From an uncultured SAR86 cluster bacterium (GTDB taxonomy: Bacteria; Pseudomonadota; Gammaproteobacteria; Magnimaribacterales; AG-339-G14): 34,310 nucleotides of DNA. The position numbers and the translations under genes were made by a program. Where the stretch lies: positions 1-34,310 of the forward strand of contig CACJUN010000005.1 in assembly GCA_902596665.1 (NCBI GenBank). Direction: 5' to 3'. Under the pieces are notes generated by a model. That model searched no databases and was not told the DNA's origin. It saw nothing but the letters and a program-made list of their open reading frames with translations. This document shows positions 9,305-16,859 of this stretch, piece by piece (within the stretch, counting starts at the first letter, position 1; every line of letters begins with the position of its first letter).

Positions 9305-9697
9305 ATGGCTAAAGAATCATGGTTTTTGATCTTAACGGCAATTGGTGTTGCTCTGGTTTCGCTGGGATATGGAGTAAATCCAAAGCTTGGGATGCCCTTG
9401 CTATATGGGATTGATATAGAAAGCGTAAATCAAATAAATATTTACAGAGCTATCATGGGTTTGTATTTAGCTATTTCTTTGTACTGGATTATTGGCGCCC
9501 TTAATGAGAATGTTAAGTTATCTGCCCTCTGGAGTATGTTCGTTTTTATGACGGGTATAGGCTCTGGAAGGTTAATCAGCGTTTACTTGGATGGCACTCC
9601 TTCAACTATTTTTATGTTTTTCCTATTCATTGAAATAATTTCTGCAGTTTTGTGCTTATTTTTTATTTCTAGATTAAATAAGGGGCTTGAAGCTTAG
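9305..9697 (+). CDS. DUF4345 family small membrane protein
   Basis: Inner-membrane protein of 130 residues with four predicted helices. The pattern IYRAIMGLYLAISLYWIIGA, then FMTGIGSGRLISVYLDG, fits the DUF4345 family (function unknown). A strong purine-rich ribosome site (AAAGGGGGAAAA) ends just before the ATG, unlike most genes here. It lies between the double-hotdog gene (21-bp gap) and the alpha/beta hydrolase gene (11-bp gap), so it is probably part of that operon. DUF4345 genes often sit near small-molecule catabolic genes, but no role is established. Confidence 0.75.
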   Translation: MAKESWFLILTAIGVALVSLGYGVNPKLGMPLLYGIDIESVNQINIYRAIMGLYLAISLYWIIGALNENVKLSALWSMFVFMTGIGSGRLISVYLDGTPSTIFMFFLFIEIISAVLCLFFISRLNKGLEA

Positions 9698-9708
9698 AAA
9701 AGAAAACT

Positions 9709-10560
9709 ATGGAGCTTTCTAACAAAAATTCCAACCTTCATTACTTTCGAGCAGGTCAAGGAGATCCCTTAGTCTTTTTACACGGATTCCCTGATTGTGC
9801 GGTCAACTATAAAGAGCAGATAGAATTTTTTAGCGCCAATGGATTTGAAGTTTTCGTTCCTTTGATGCCAGGCTATCACGAGGACGATCAAGAGCTAGAT
9901 ACTTACCAAAGCTTAAAAATAGCTGAGGAATTATCAACATTCATTAATTCTGTTACAGACAAGCCTATTAATTTATTTGGCCATGACTGGGGAGCTTCAG
10001 CAGCTTATGGGATAGCTAATTTGATACCTGAGAAAGTAGCCAAATTAATTACAGCTTCGGTCCCTTATGGCCCCGCTTTGATGAGCGCTTTTTTACTTGA
10101 TGGAGATCAACAAAGAAAATCTTGGTATATGTTTTTTTTCCAACTTGAAATTGCTGAAATGGCTGTTGAAGCGAACGATTATGAATACATCAAGAGACTG
10201 TGGCGAGAATGGTCGCCGAATTGGTCTGATTACGAAAGCTATGCTCAAGAAGCAATAAATGTTTTAGCCAAGCCTGGAGTTTTAACCCGAGCCCTAAAAT
10301 ATTATCGCAGCACTTTTCAATCAGGATTACAAAGCGAAAGATTGAATAATTTACAAATGACCTTTACTGATAAATTTAAGATGCCGGCGCTTTATCTTCA
10401 TGGAAAAAACGACGGATGCATTACTGCTGAACTTTCAACCGGGATGGAGGATAGTTTCGAAAATCTGAAAAAGCTCGAGCTTGATGACTGTGGACATTTT
10501 CTCCATTTAGAAAAACCTAAAGAAATAAATCAAATTATTCTAGATTTCCTTAATTCTTGA
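9709..10560 (+). CDS. Alpha/beta hydrolase, epoxide hydrolase-like
   Basis: Hydrolase of 283 residues with HGFPDC (25-30) and nucleophile Asp93 in FGHDWGASA, the aspartate-type elbow of epoxide hydrolases and haloalkane dehalogenases. Asp235 (LHGKNDG) and His263 (DCGHFLHLEKP) complete the triad. The ALKYYRSTFQ segment in the cap matches the lid region that carries the epoxide-polarising tyrosine in epoxide hydrolases. The oxyanion motif is HGFP rather than the HGEP/HGNP of dehalogenases, which favours epoxide hydrolase. Last gene of the likely operon begun by the double-hotdog protein; convergent with tesA. Confidence 0.78.
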   Translation: MELSNKNSNLHYFRAGQGDPLVFLHGFPDCAVNYKEQIEFFSANGFEVFVPLMPGYHEDDQELDTYQSLKIAEELSTFINSVTDKPINLFGHDWGASAAYGIANLIPEKVAKLITASVPYGPALMSAFLLDGDQQRKSWYMFFFQLEIAEMAVEANDYEYIKRLWREWSPNWSDYESYAQEAINVLAKPGVLTRALKYYRSTFQSGLQSERLNNLQMTFTDKFKMPALYLHGKNDGCITAELSTGMEDSFENLKKLELDDCGHFLHLEKPKEINQIILDFLNS

Positions 10561-10581
10561 TCTTCAAATCTGAGTCTACTT

Positions 10582-11211
10582 TTAATTAAAGATTAAATAA
10601 CCGATTTCTTTTTTAATTTGTTCTGTTATGAATGGCTGTGCCTTTTCGTTTGGATGAATACCATCGGGTTGCATGAGATCTTCTCTCAGCGCCACATTTT
10701 CCAGCATGAACGAAATCAATTTTGCATCCGTCTCTGAAGCAACTTCAGAGTAAATGTTTTCAAAAGCTTCAATATATTTTTTTCCATAATTCGGAGGAAT
10801 CTTGATTTGCATAATTATCGGGATTGATTGGTTATTGGAGATTATTGAAATTATTTTTAACAAGTTCTTTTTTATCCTTGAGATTGGATAACCACGCAAC
10901 GCATCATTCCCGCCTAACTCCACCAAAACAAAGTCAGGTTTATATGTATTAAGGTCTCTGTTTATTCGAGATAGTCCTCCCGAAGTAGTATCTCCAGAAA
11001 TACTTGAATTAATTATCTCCAAACTTTTTCCTTCCTTAGAAAAAGAACTTTTTAATAAAGTCGTCCAATTTTGCGATTCTTTAATACCAAATCCGGCAGA
11101 GATGCTGTCTCCTAAAATCAAAAGCTTCTTGTCATCTGCAATGATAGAATTGGAAAAAATCAAAACAAAAATAAATAAATTTTTGTATTTGGAAATCTCA
11201 AGGAAACTCAT
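10582..11211 (-). CDS. tesA: TesA-type thioesterase I / lysophospholipase L1 (SGNH hydrolase)
   Basis: Periplasmic GDSL/SGNH esterase of 209 residues. An N-terminal hydrophobic signal (residues about 10-25, likely cut near Ala25) precedes block I GDSISAGFG (Ser36), block II GDTTSGG, block III ELGGNDALRG, and block V DGIHPN (Asp183, His186). Family members hydrolyse acyl-CoA, aryl esters and lysophospholipids. It is divergent from ybbA with only 3 bp between the start codons, the same neighbour as in Escherichia coli. With so little space its promoter must lie inside ybbA, unless the true start is further inside the gene. Confidence 0.92.
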   Translation of the reverse strand: MSFLEISKYKNLFIFVLIFSNSIIADDKKLLILGDSISAGFGIKESQNWTTLLKSSFSKEGKSLEIINSSISGDTTSGGLSRINRDLNTYKPDFVLVELGGNDALRGYPISRIKKNLLKIISIISNNQSIPIIMQIKIPPNYGKKYIEAFENIYSEVASETDAKLISFMLENVALREDLMQPDGIHPNEKAQPFITEQIKKEIGYLIFN

Positions 11212-11214
11212 TTA

Positions 11215-11874
11215 ATGATTATAAAAGCAAGAAATTTGTCAAAAAAGGTTATTTTTAACGGGGAAGAAATAAATATTTTAGACAAGATTGATTTAGACAT
11301 TTCTTCAAATACATCGCTTGCAGTGGTTGGTCCATCAGGATCGGGTAAATCAACTCTCTTGGGTCTTCTTGCGGGACTGGATTCTCCTTCAGGAGGGGAA
11401 ATATTCTTCGACGATATGCCTCTTCATTCCATGTCAGAAGATAGCCGCTCAAAAATTAGAAAAGAATCTGTAGCTTTTGTTTTCCAGAATTTTGAGCTGT
11501 TAGCAGGTTTGACTGCATTGGAAAATGTCATGCTTCCTTTGGAAATGAAAAACAATAGAAAAGCTAGAGAGATTGCTGAAAAATATCTTGAGAAGGTCGA
11601 TATGCTCAACAGGGTAATGCACTATCCTCAACAGCTCTCGGGAGGAGAACAACAAAGGGTTGCCATTGCCAGAGCATTTGCATGCGAAGCGAAGGTTTTG
11701 TTTTGCGATGAGCCAACCGGAAACCTAGATTCTACGAACAGTAAAATGATCTCAGATTTACTTTTTGATGTTTTTAACGAATCAAGCACTGCACTTATCA
11801 TTGTGACTCACGACGAAGATTTGGCTGATCGATGTGATCAAAAAATTAGACTCATTGATGGAAAAATTCAATGA
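11215..11874 (+). CDS. ybbA: ABC transporter ATPase YbbA
   Basis: ATP-binding subunit of 219 residues from the LolD/MacB-like group. Walker A is GPSGSGKST (39-47), then the Q-loop FVFQNFELL, the signature LSGGEQQRVAIARA, Walker B VLFCDEPTGNLD, and the switch histidine in IVTHDEDLADRC. It pairs with the permease that follows (4-bp ATGA overlap) and should energise it at the inner membrane. In E. coli the same gene lies next to tesA, and a role of YbbAP in moving or extruding hydrophobic molecules has been suggested. No Shine-Dalgarno sequence is visible before the ATG. Confidence 0.92.
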   Translation: MIIKARNLSKKVIFNGEEINILDKIDLDISSNTSLAVVGPSGSGKSTLLGLLAGLDSPSGGEIFFDDMPLHSMSEDSRSKIRKESVAFVFQNFELLAGLTALENVMLPLEMKNNRKAREIAEKYLEKVDMLNRVMHYPQQLSGGEQQRVAIARAFACEAKVLFCDEPTGNLDSTNSKMISDLLFDVFNESSTALIIVTHDEDLADRCDQKIRLIDGKIQ

Positions 11875-14306
11875 ATGTTGTTTTATTGTCTCTAAAAATT
11901 TTCTTTCGGGAACTCAAGTCCGGACAGTTGCTGTTAATGTTTCTTTCCTTAACTTTAGCTGTTGGAATAGTTGCTTCTATCACTTTGTTTACCGACAGAC
12001 TGGATCGCTCCTTGATAGCCGAGTCTCAAGTATTTTTAGGAGGAGACTTAAAATTTGAAACAAGCGATGCAATAGAAGAATCCAATATCCCAAATTTCGA
12101 GGGACAATTTGCAAAGATCTATGAATTTGGAAGCGTAGTCTCTAATGCGGATAACTTTCAATTAGCTGCTATAAAATCAGTTGAAAAGCCTTATCCAATC
12201 GCTGGTCAGCTGGAAATCATAAATGAAAAATCAGAAGTGGAAACTTTCACTTCCCCGCCCAATCCAGAAGAAATTTGGCTGGACGGTCGTTTAGCAAGAC
12301 TTCTGAATATTTCCATAGGTGATCAAGTTGATCTTGGGGCTACATCTCTTATTTATTCTGGAACTATTTCTTCTGAGGCAGATCGAGGAACCGGTTCCTT
12401 TGCTTTTGCTCCAAAAGCAATTATGAATTCTGCTGATTTAGAATCGACTCAACTCATTCGGTCTGGCTCTAGAGTCCGTTACACCTATTTATTTACTGCT
12501 TCCAAAGAAGATATTGATAAATTAGAACAGTACTTCCAAAACATTAAACGGCCCGGTGATGATATTTTAACTCCTCAGAACGAGGAGACTCCTTTAGGCA
12601 GGGCCATTGATAGGGCTTCTAATTTTTTTCTGCTTGGTGCTTTGTTAGCAATTATTTTGTCTTCGCTGGCAATTGCAATTTCATCCTTACAATTTACGAG
12701 GAGACACACTGAATACGTCGCCATCTTTAAAGCATTAGGCTTTCAACCGAAAGAAATACGAATTACTTATTTATTGATCTTTACTTTCGTAGCTATATTT
12801 TCAATTCTTTTTGGCATAGCTACAGGATGGTTTGTTCAACTTTCTTTCTTAAGTCTTCTTAAGGAATATTTTCCTGCCAACTTGCCTCTACCTGGCCCTA
12901 ATCCTTACGTTATATCAGTAGTCACAGCTTTCACGTGTTTGCTAGGTTTTGCATATCCCATGTTAAGAAATTTATTTGAGTTATCTCCAAATACAATTCT
13001 AAGAAAGACCACTAACAAAACAGGAAATTTTTTATCGATAGTTTATTCTCTAAGTGGACTTCTAGCTTTTTACTTTTTAATAGTTTTTTTCATCAGAGAT
13101 TTTTACATCACAAATATTGTTTTCTTCTCAATATTGGCTTTCGCTCTTTTCATTTTTAGTTTTATTTACGTTATTTTTTCATTCATCAAACCTTTGGGTC
13201 TTAATCCACTGAAAACTTTTAAGATGATTGCTTTTGAATTAAGCCGAAGGAAACTCTTCAATTCATTGCAGATAGTTTCCATAACCGTAGCGATAGCTTT
13301 GAGCTTAATTGCTTACTCTTCATCAACCAATATCATTTCTTCATGGGAGAGTTCTTTACCTGAAAAAGCTCCAAACAATTTCATTTTTAACTTATTTGAA
13401 GACGAAAAGGAAAATCTAAAAGATTTTCTAGAATCAAGAGATATTGAGTTACTTCCTATCTATCCTGTGACAAGTGCAAGATTTTTTAGAGTCGGAGAAG
13501 GCGAAGACATTGATAGAACCTTCAATTTTACTTGGATGGAAGACTTACCCGAGGGTAACAAAATTGTTTCAGGAGAGTGGTTTAATAAGTCAACTGATGG
13601 GGTTTCCATTTCTATTGAAATAGCAGAAAGATACAACTTAAAGCTTAACGATAAAATAGAAATTGACGTAGCAGGCAAAAGAATCAGTAGCTTTATTCAA
13701 AGCATAAGAGAAGTTAATTGGGAGAACTTTAGCCCTAATTTTTTTGCTATCGGTAATACAGATGACTTTTCTGACCTATCTCCTACATACATCACTTCTT
13801 TCCATGTTCCTGAAAATAAAAAAATAGTTACCACAGAGCTTATAAAACAATTTCCGACTAGCTCTGTCATTTCTCTTGAAAATTTAATACAGGAAATTCA
13901 ATCGATTATTTCTAAAGTTTCGCAAGCTTTAACTCTTATTTTAGGGCTTACTCTTTTGTCTGCATTATTTCTGATGTTGGCTACGATCCAAGAAAGCTAC
14001 AAGCAGAGAGAGAAACAGAATGCCATCTTAAAAACTTTAGGCTTAAGCAGAACCGTCATGCAAAAAAATACTTTTTTGGAGTACTTAACCATCGGATTGT
14101 TCGCCGGAGGATTAGGAGGCCTGCTAGCCTTGATTGCGACATACTTGATTGAAACGTTTGTTTTTGAAATTGATCCGACTGTTTATTGGTATATTCTTTT
14201 ACTGGGAATCTTAAGCGCGGTGGTCATTATAGGAATTATTTCTGCAATCTTTACATTTTATCTTTCGACAAAAACTCCGAAGGATGTTTTCAGTAAAGTT
14301 TCATGA
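11871..14306 (+). CDS. ybbP: ABC transporter permease YbbP (FtsX/MacB-type)
   Basis: Large permease of 811 residues. The N-terminal membrane helix (about 20-42) is followed by a periplasmic MacB_PCD-like domain to about 245, FtsX-type helices around 250-360, more helices at about 385-440 and 460-480, a second periplasmic domain to about 680, and a final FtsX block. Both FtsX blocks carry the typical coupling-loop sequence (YVAIFKALGFQPKEI and QNAILKTLGLSRTVM). This duplicated layout is that of YbbP rather than MacB or LolC/E. Its start overlaps the ATPase stop, and its stop overlaps the CPBP protease start, so all three are translationally coupled. Confidence 0.9.
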   Translation: MNVVLLSLKIFFRELKSGQLLLMFLSLTLAVGIVASITLFTDRLDRSLIAESQVFLGGDLKFETSDAIEESNIPNFEGQFAKIYEFGSVVSNADNFQLAAIKSVEKPYPIAGQLEIINEKSEVETFTSPPNPEEIWLDGRLARLLNISIGDQVDLGATSLIYSGTISSEADRGTGSFAFAPKAIMNSADLESTQLIRSGSRVRYTYLFTASKEDIDKLEQYFQNIKRPGDDILTPQNEETPLGRAIDRASNFFLLGALLAIILSSLAIAISSLQFTRRHTEYVAIFKALGFQPKEIRITYLLIFTFVAIFSILFGIATGWFVQLSFLSLLKEYFPANLPLPGPNPYVISVVTAFTCLLGFAYPMLRNLFELSPNTILRKTTNKTGNFLSIVYSLSGLLAFYFLIVFFIRDFYITNIVFFSILAFALFIFSFIYVIFSFIKPLGLNPLKTFKMIAFELSRRKLFNSLQIVSITVAIALSLIAYSSSTNIISSWESSLPEKAPNNFIFNLFEDEKENLKDFLESRDIELLPIYPVTSARFFRVGEGEDIDRTFNFTWMEDLPEGNKIVSGEWFNKSTDGVSISIEIAERYNLKLNDKIEIDVAGKRISSFIQSIREVNWENFSPNFFAIGNTDDFSDLSPTYITSFHVPENKKIVTTELIKQFPTSSVISLENLIQEIQSIISKVSQALTLILGLTLLSALFLMLATIQESYKQREKQNAILKTLGLSRTVMQKNTFLEYLTIGLFAGGLGGLLALIATYLIETFVFEIDPTVYWYILLLGILSAVVIIGIISAIFTFYLSTKTPKDVFSKVS

Positions 14307-14929
14307 GCTCAAGCGTCAAATCAGGTCCAATTCCAGCCGGTCGTCTTCAAAGAGGAAGCTCCAGCTCAGATAATTATATTTCTAAGTTCCGGCAGGTTCT
14401 TATCAGGCATGGTTTGACCATGACTGTGATAGCAATTATTTGTCTATTCGTGCCGTTTATATTGGATGACTTCAATTCCTCCCTAAGTAAATTATTTCTT
14501 TCTCCTTCAAAATATTTTGTATGGTTTTTAGCAGTAACTTTGTTTATTTTTGGGTATTTAAAATTTACCAAAAAAAATCTCAATGTTCGTCAAATTGCTT
14601 GGATATGTTACTTGTTCGTAATCTCCGTAGTTGAGGAAATTGGCTTTAGACTTGGCTTACCGCTCCTTTTTACTTCTGAATTCATTGGTATAGATATTTT
14701 TTGGATAGGCGTTATTTTGAGTAACTTTATATTCGCTACAATTCACTACTTCACGTTACGTTGGAAACTTACAGCATGCGTATTCACATTTTTAGGCGGC
14801 ATGGGATTTAGTCGACTTTTTTCGGTGACAGGGGACTTGGCTTTAGTCATATTAGTTCACTGGGCCGTAACCTTTTTAAATACTCCATCTGCTCCAAAAG
14901 GTTTGAATAATTCAAATCTAAAAGATTAA
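14303..14929 (+). CDS. CPBP-family intramembrane metalloprotease
   Basis: Membrane protein of 208 residues with about six helices and a Ser/Gly-rich cytosolic N-terminus. The CAAX-protease/bacteriocin-processing (Rce1/CPBP, ABI) motifs are present: EEIGFR (Glu111, Glu112, Arg116), FIFATIHYF (His148) and HWAVTFLN (His186, Asn193), so the zinc-binding and catalytic residues appear intact. It starts inside the ybbP stop codon (ATGA), which ties it to the YbbAP transporter. Homologues cleave membrane-embedded peptides or act in bacteriocin maturation or immunity; the substrate here is unknown. I do not know it as a standard member of the tesA-ybbAP locus. Confidence 0.85.
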   Translation: MSSSVKSGPIPAGRLQRGSSSSDNYISKFRQVLIRHGLTMTVIAIICLFVPFILDDFNSSLSKLFLSPSKYFVWFLAVTLFIFGYLKFTKKNLNVRQIAWICYLFVISVVEEIGFRLGLPLLFTSEFIGIDIFWIGVILSNFIFATIHYFTLRWKLTACVFTFLGGMGFSRLFSVTGDLALVILVHWAVTFLNTPSAPKGLNNSNLKD

Positions 14930-14965
14930 TTGACATCATAAATGTCATTATTTTAAGGTTTATTC

Positions 14966-16090
14966 ATGAGTCGTTCTTTATCAGTTATCTTATTGATAGT
15001 AGTAATTTCCATTGCTTTTATTTTTTATCTTTCAAATCAAAAACCTGAAATAAATTACGATAGATTTAATTTGGTATCACCAGGCATCCTAAGAACTCCG
15101 GATGATCGTTTTGAAAATTTAGAAGATTTTCCATTTAAAGCTAATTATCTAACAATTGGTGACACCAGAATTCATTATTTAGATGAAGGACCGAGAAACG
15201 GAGAGGTAATTTATCTTCTTCACGGTGAGCCGGCTTGGAGTTATTTATTTAGAAAAATGATTCCTGTGCTTGTAGATGCAGGTTATCGAGTTATAGCGCC
15301 TGATATGGTTGGCTTTGGAAAATCGGATAAATATATTTCTGTGGAAGATTACACCCATCAAATGCACGTAGATAAGATGACTCAATTAATTGTAGAGCTG
15401 GACTTAAATAATATTACTGCGCATGTGCATGATTGGGGCGGGCTCGTTGGACTTAGAGTTGTTGCTGAAGAGCCAGATAGATTTTCTAGAATTATTGCTT
15501 CCAACACTTCTTTAATTGCTACTGGAAGGGGCGTTTTAAATGATATGTTTAGTTTTATAGCTTATCCTCTTTTTAAATTTTCAATATGGTTTCAAGGACC
15601 AGCAACTTGGGAAGAATTCATTGGAGGCGATGGATTTACAGGATGGATAAGGTATTCAAAATCAACTGATAATATTGATGTTGGTGGCATAATGCAGACC
15701 CTTGGCACTGTCTCAGCTAGTGAAAGAGTTGGATATGAAGCTCCATATCCTAATGCAACCTATAAAGCAGGCGCTCAAATATTTCCTTATTTAATCCCAA
15801 GCGAACTAAGAAAAAATGAAAAAGCCTACAGAGATGTTTTTGAAAAATGGGATAAACCATTTTTAATTGCCAATAGTGATAATGATCCCGTTACAAGTAA
15901 CAATCCCAGGTTGGTAGAGATGTTAAAAAGAGTGCCAACAGCTGAAGAGATTGTCATCAAAGGACCAGGCCACTTTATTCAAGAAGAAGCTGGGCCTGAA
16001 TATGCCCAATTAATAATAGATTTTATAAGCGGAAATCCTAAAGGTTTTTCAGTCGAAAAAAAGTTAGATAACTTTTTAAATTTAGATTAA
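14966..16090 (+). CDS. Haloalkane dehalogenase-like hydrolase with N-terminal membrane anchor
   Basis: Alpha/beta hydrolase of 374 residues resembling subfamily I haloalkane dehalogenases such as DhlA. HGEPAWSYLFRKMIP (from His86), nucleophile Asp156 followed by Trp157 in VHDWGG, a cap tryptophan Trp227 in DGFTGWIRY, acid Asp305 (SDNDP) and His336 (GPGHFIQEE) reproduce the Asp-Asp-His triad and the Trp-Trp halide site. Odd points: residues 5-22 form a transmembrane helix or uncleaved signal, absent from classical cytoplasmic enzymes, and the usual Gln before the nucleophile is His155. Followed at 7 bp by a small membrane protein. Dehalogenation is inferred, not shown. Confidence 0.82.
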   Translation: MSRSLSVILLIVVISIAFIFYLSNQKPEINYDRFNLVSPGILRTPDDRFENLEDFPFKANYLTIGDTRIHYLDEGPRNGEVIYLLHGEPAWSYLFRKMIPVLVDAGYRVIAPDMVGFGKSDKYISVEDYTHQMHVDKMTQLIVELDLNNITAHVHDWGGLVGLRVVAEEPDRFSRIIASNTSLIATGRGVLNDMFSFIAYPLFKFSIWFQGPATWEEFIGGDGFTGWIRYSKSTDNIDVGGIMQTLGTVSASERVGYEAPYPNATYKAGAQIFPYLIPSELRKNEKAYRDVFEKWDKPFLIANSDNDPVTSNNPRLVEMLKRVPTAEEIVIKGPGHFIQEEAGPEYAQLIIDFISGNPKGFSVEKKLDNFLNLD

Positions 16091-16097
16091 ATAGTTT

Positions 16098-16316
16098 ATG
16101 GAAGGATATGACTTGCTAATGATATTTTGGTCAGGTTTTTTAATCTTTGGATTATTTATGGCCTATCAAGATTATCGGAAGTGGATTACTTCAAATGAAG
16201 CCAATAGGAGCTTGTCTATTAGAGAAATATTTTCAATCTTTGGTCAAGGAATTATCTTCGTAATAATTGCGCTGGCAGGGATTATTTTCTTTACCTTAAA
16301 TCAACATTTAATATAG
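16098..16316 (+). CDS. Small two-helix membrane protein of unknown function
   Basis: Protein of 72 residues with two hydrophobic segments (about 6-22 and 47-68) separated by a charged linker rich in Arg, Lys, Asn and Glu (YQDYRKWITSNEANRS). No family recognised. Its position, 7 bp after the dehalogenase-like gene and 3 bp before a lipoprotein gene, argues that it is a real translated member of that operon. It may act as a membrane partner of the anchored hydrolase, but this is only inference from position. Confidence 0.6.
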   Translation: MEGYDLLMIFWSGFLIFGLFMAYQDYRKWITSNEANRSLSIREIFSIFGQGIIFVIIALAGIIFFTLNQHLI

Positions 16317-16319
16317 CGG

Positions 16320-16664
16320 GTGAAATACCTAATTTTCATTCTTGCTTTATTAGCCGTTGGCTGCAGTGATAACTTTAGAGAACTGAATTGTGAATCTTCT
16401 TCAGATGGAAGTAGAAGTTATATTTTTAACAATCAAAGGGTGCAAGTAATAACATCAGAAGAAGAAGGCAGTTGGAGTTGCGATTATTTTCGACAGACTC
16501 AAGATTTCTTAAGATGTAAGGTCTATTCAGCAGACAATAGTAGTATGGATATTGTTTATTCTGATTATGAGGAATCAATAGACGATACAAGAGTTTATTT
16601 TGGGGCAAATAACCCGAGCTATTCAAAAACATATACTTGGAAAGGCTATTGTGGAAAATCCTAA
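16320..16664 (+). CDS. Small predicted lipoprotein of unknown function
   Basis: Starts with GTG three bases after the previous stop. A short signal peptide (KYLIFILALL) ends in the lipobox LAVGC, placing the lipid-modified cysteine at residue 15. The mature part (about 100 residues) holds four further cysteines (24, 54, 66, 111), enough for two disulphides, and is rich in Ser, Asp and Tyr. I recognise no family. It is the last gene before the tRNA-Phe remnant that marks the island boundary, so before island insertion it would have faced the tRNA-Phe gene. Confidence 0.65.
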   Translation: MKYLIFILALLAVGCSDNFRELNCESSSDGSRSYIFNNQRVQVITSEEEGSWSCDYFRQTQDFLRCKVYSADNSSMDIVYSDYEESIDDTRVYFGANNPSYSKTYTWKGYCGKS

Positions 16665-16684
16665 CGCTGAAATCCTTATTAAAA

Positions 16685-16730
16685 TGGTGCCCAGAGGTGG
16701 AATCGAACCACCGACACAAGGATTTTCAGT
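16685..16730 (-). repeat. Orphan attachment-site copy of the tRNA-Phe 3' part
   Basis: Exact 46-bp direct repeat of tRNA-Phe nucleotides 31-76: end of the anticodon stem, anticodon loop, variable region, T arm, acceptor 3' strand and CCA. The match stops abruptly at both sides (A against G on the left, G against C on the right). It lacks the D arm and 5' acceptor strand, so it cannot form a tRNA. Confidence 0.93.
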
Positions 16731-16778
16731 GCATGACTCGAGAATAGAAACCCTATAAAAGTGCATGTTTCAGAGGTG

Positions 16779-16859
16779 ACTGTTCAAAGTACTGTTCAAA
16801 ATTAATTAAATTAATAGACATATTTTGTGCGAACTTTGAACATAAATTAAACTGTTGAG
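16779..16859. repeat. Left-end cluster of CTGTTCAA motifs
   Basis: Two direct copies of ACTGTTCAAA (16779-16788 and 16791-16800, 12-bp period) are followed by a degenerate inverted pair, TTGAACAT-N8-CTGTTGAG (16836-16859), just before hsdR. The first copy begins 48 bp inside the left repeat. The same motif recurs in opposite orientation at the right end. Candidate recombinase arm sites or regulator operators. Confidence 0.7.
16825..16853 (+). promoter_or_regulatory. Possible hsdR promoter overlapping the inverted repeat
   Basis: TTGTGC (16825-16830) and TAAACT (16848-16853) are spaced by 17 bp and would start transcription about at the hsdR ATG, giving a leaderless message; no Shine-Dalgarno sequence is visible. 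The degenerate TTGAACA/CTGTTGA pair covers the spacer and -10, so a protein bound there could block transcription. Weak match, eye-read only. Confidence 0.3.

Noticed and set aside
16426-16719. 97-residue minus-strand frame crossing the island boundary
   Set aside because: It lies antisense to the lipoprotein gene, which has a good signal peptide and operon spacing, and it shows no recognisable motif.
16685-16730. Second tRNA-Phe gene
   Set aside because: Only nucleotides 31-76 are present; the D arm and 5' acceptor strand are missing, so it is an attachment-site remnant.
16684-16758. Short open frame starting MVPRGGIEPPTQGF
   Set aside because: It is the antisense reading of the tRNA-Phe fragment, a frequent mis-annotation; it has no gene-like features beyond the repeat.
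16779-16800. LexA/SOS box before hsdR
   Set aside because: The CTGT half is present twice in direct orientation, without an ACAG partner at the required spacing.
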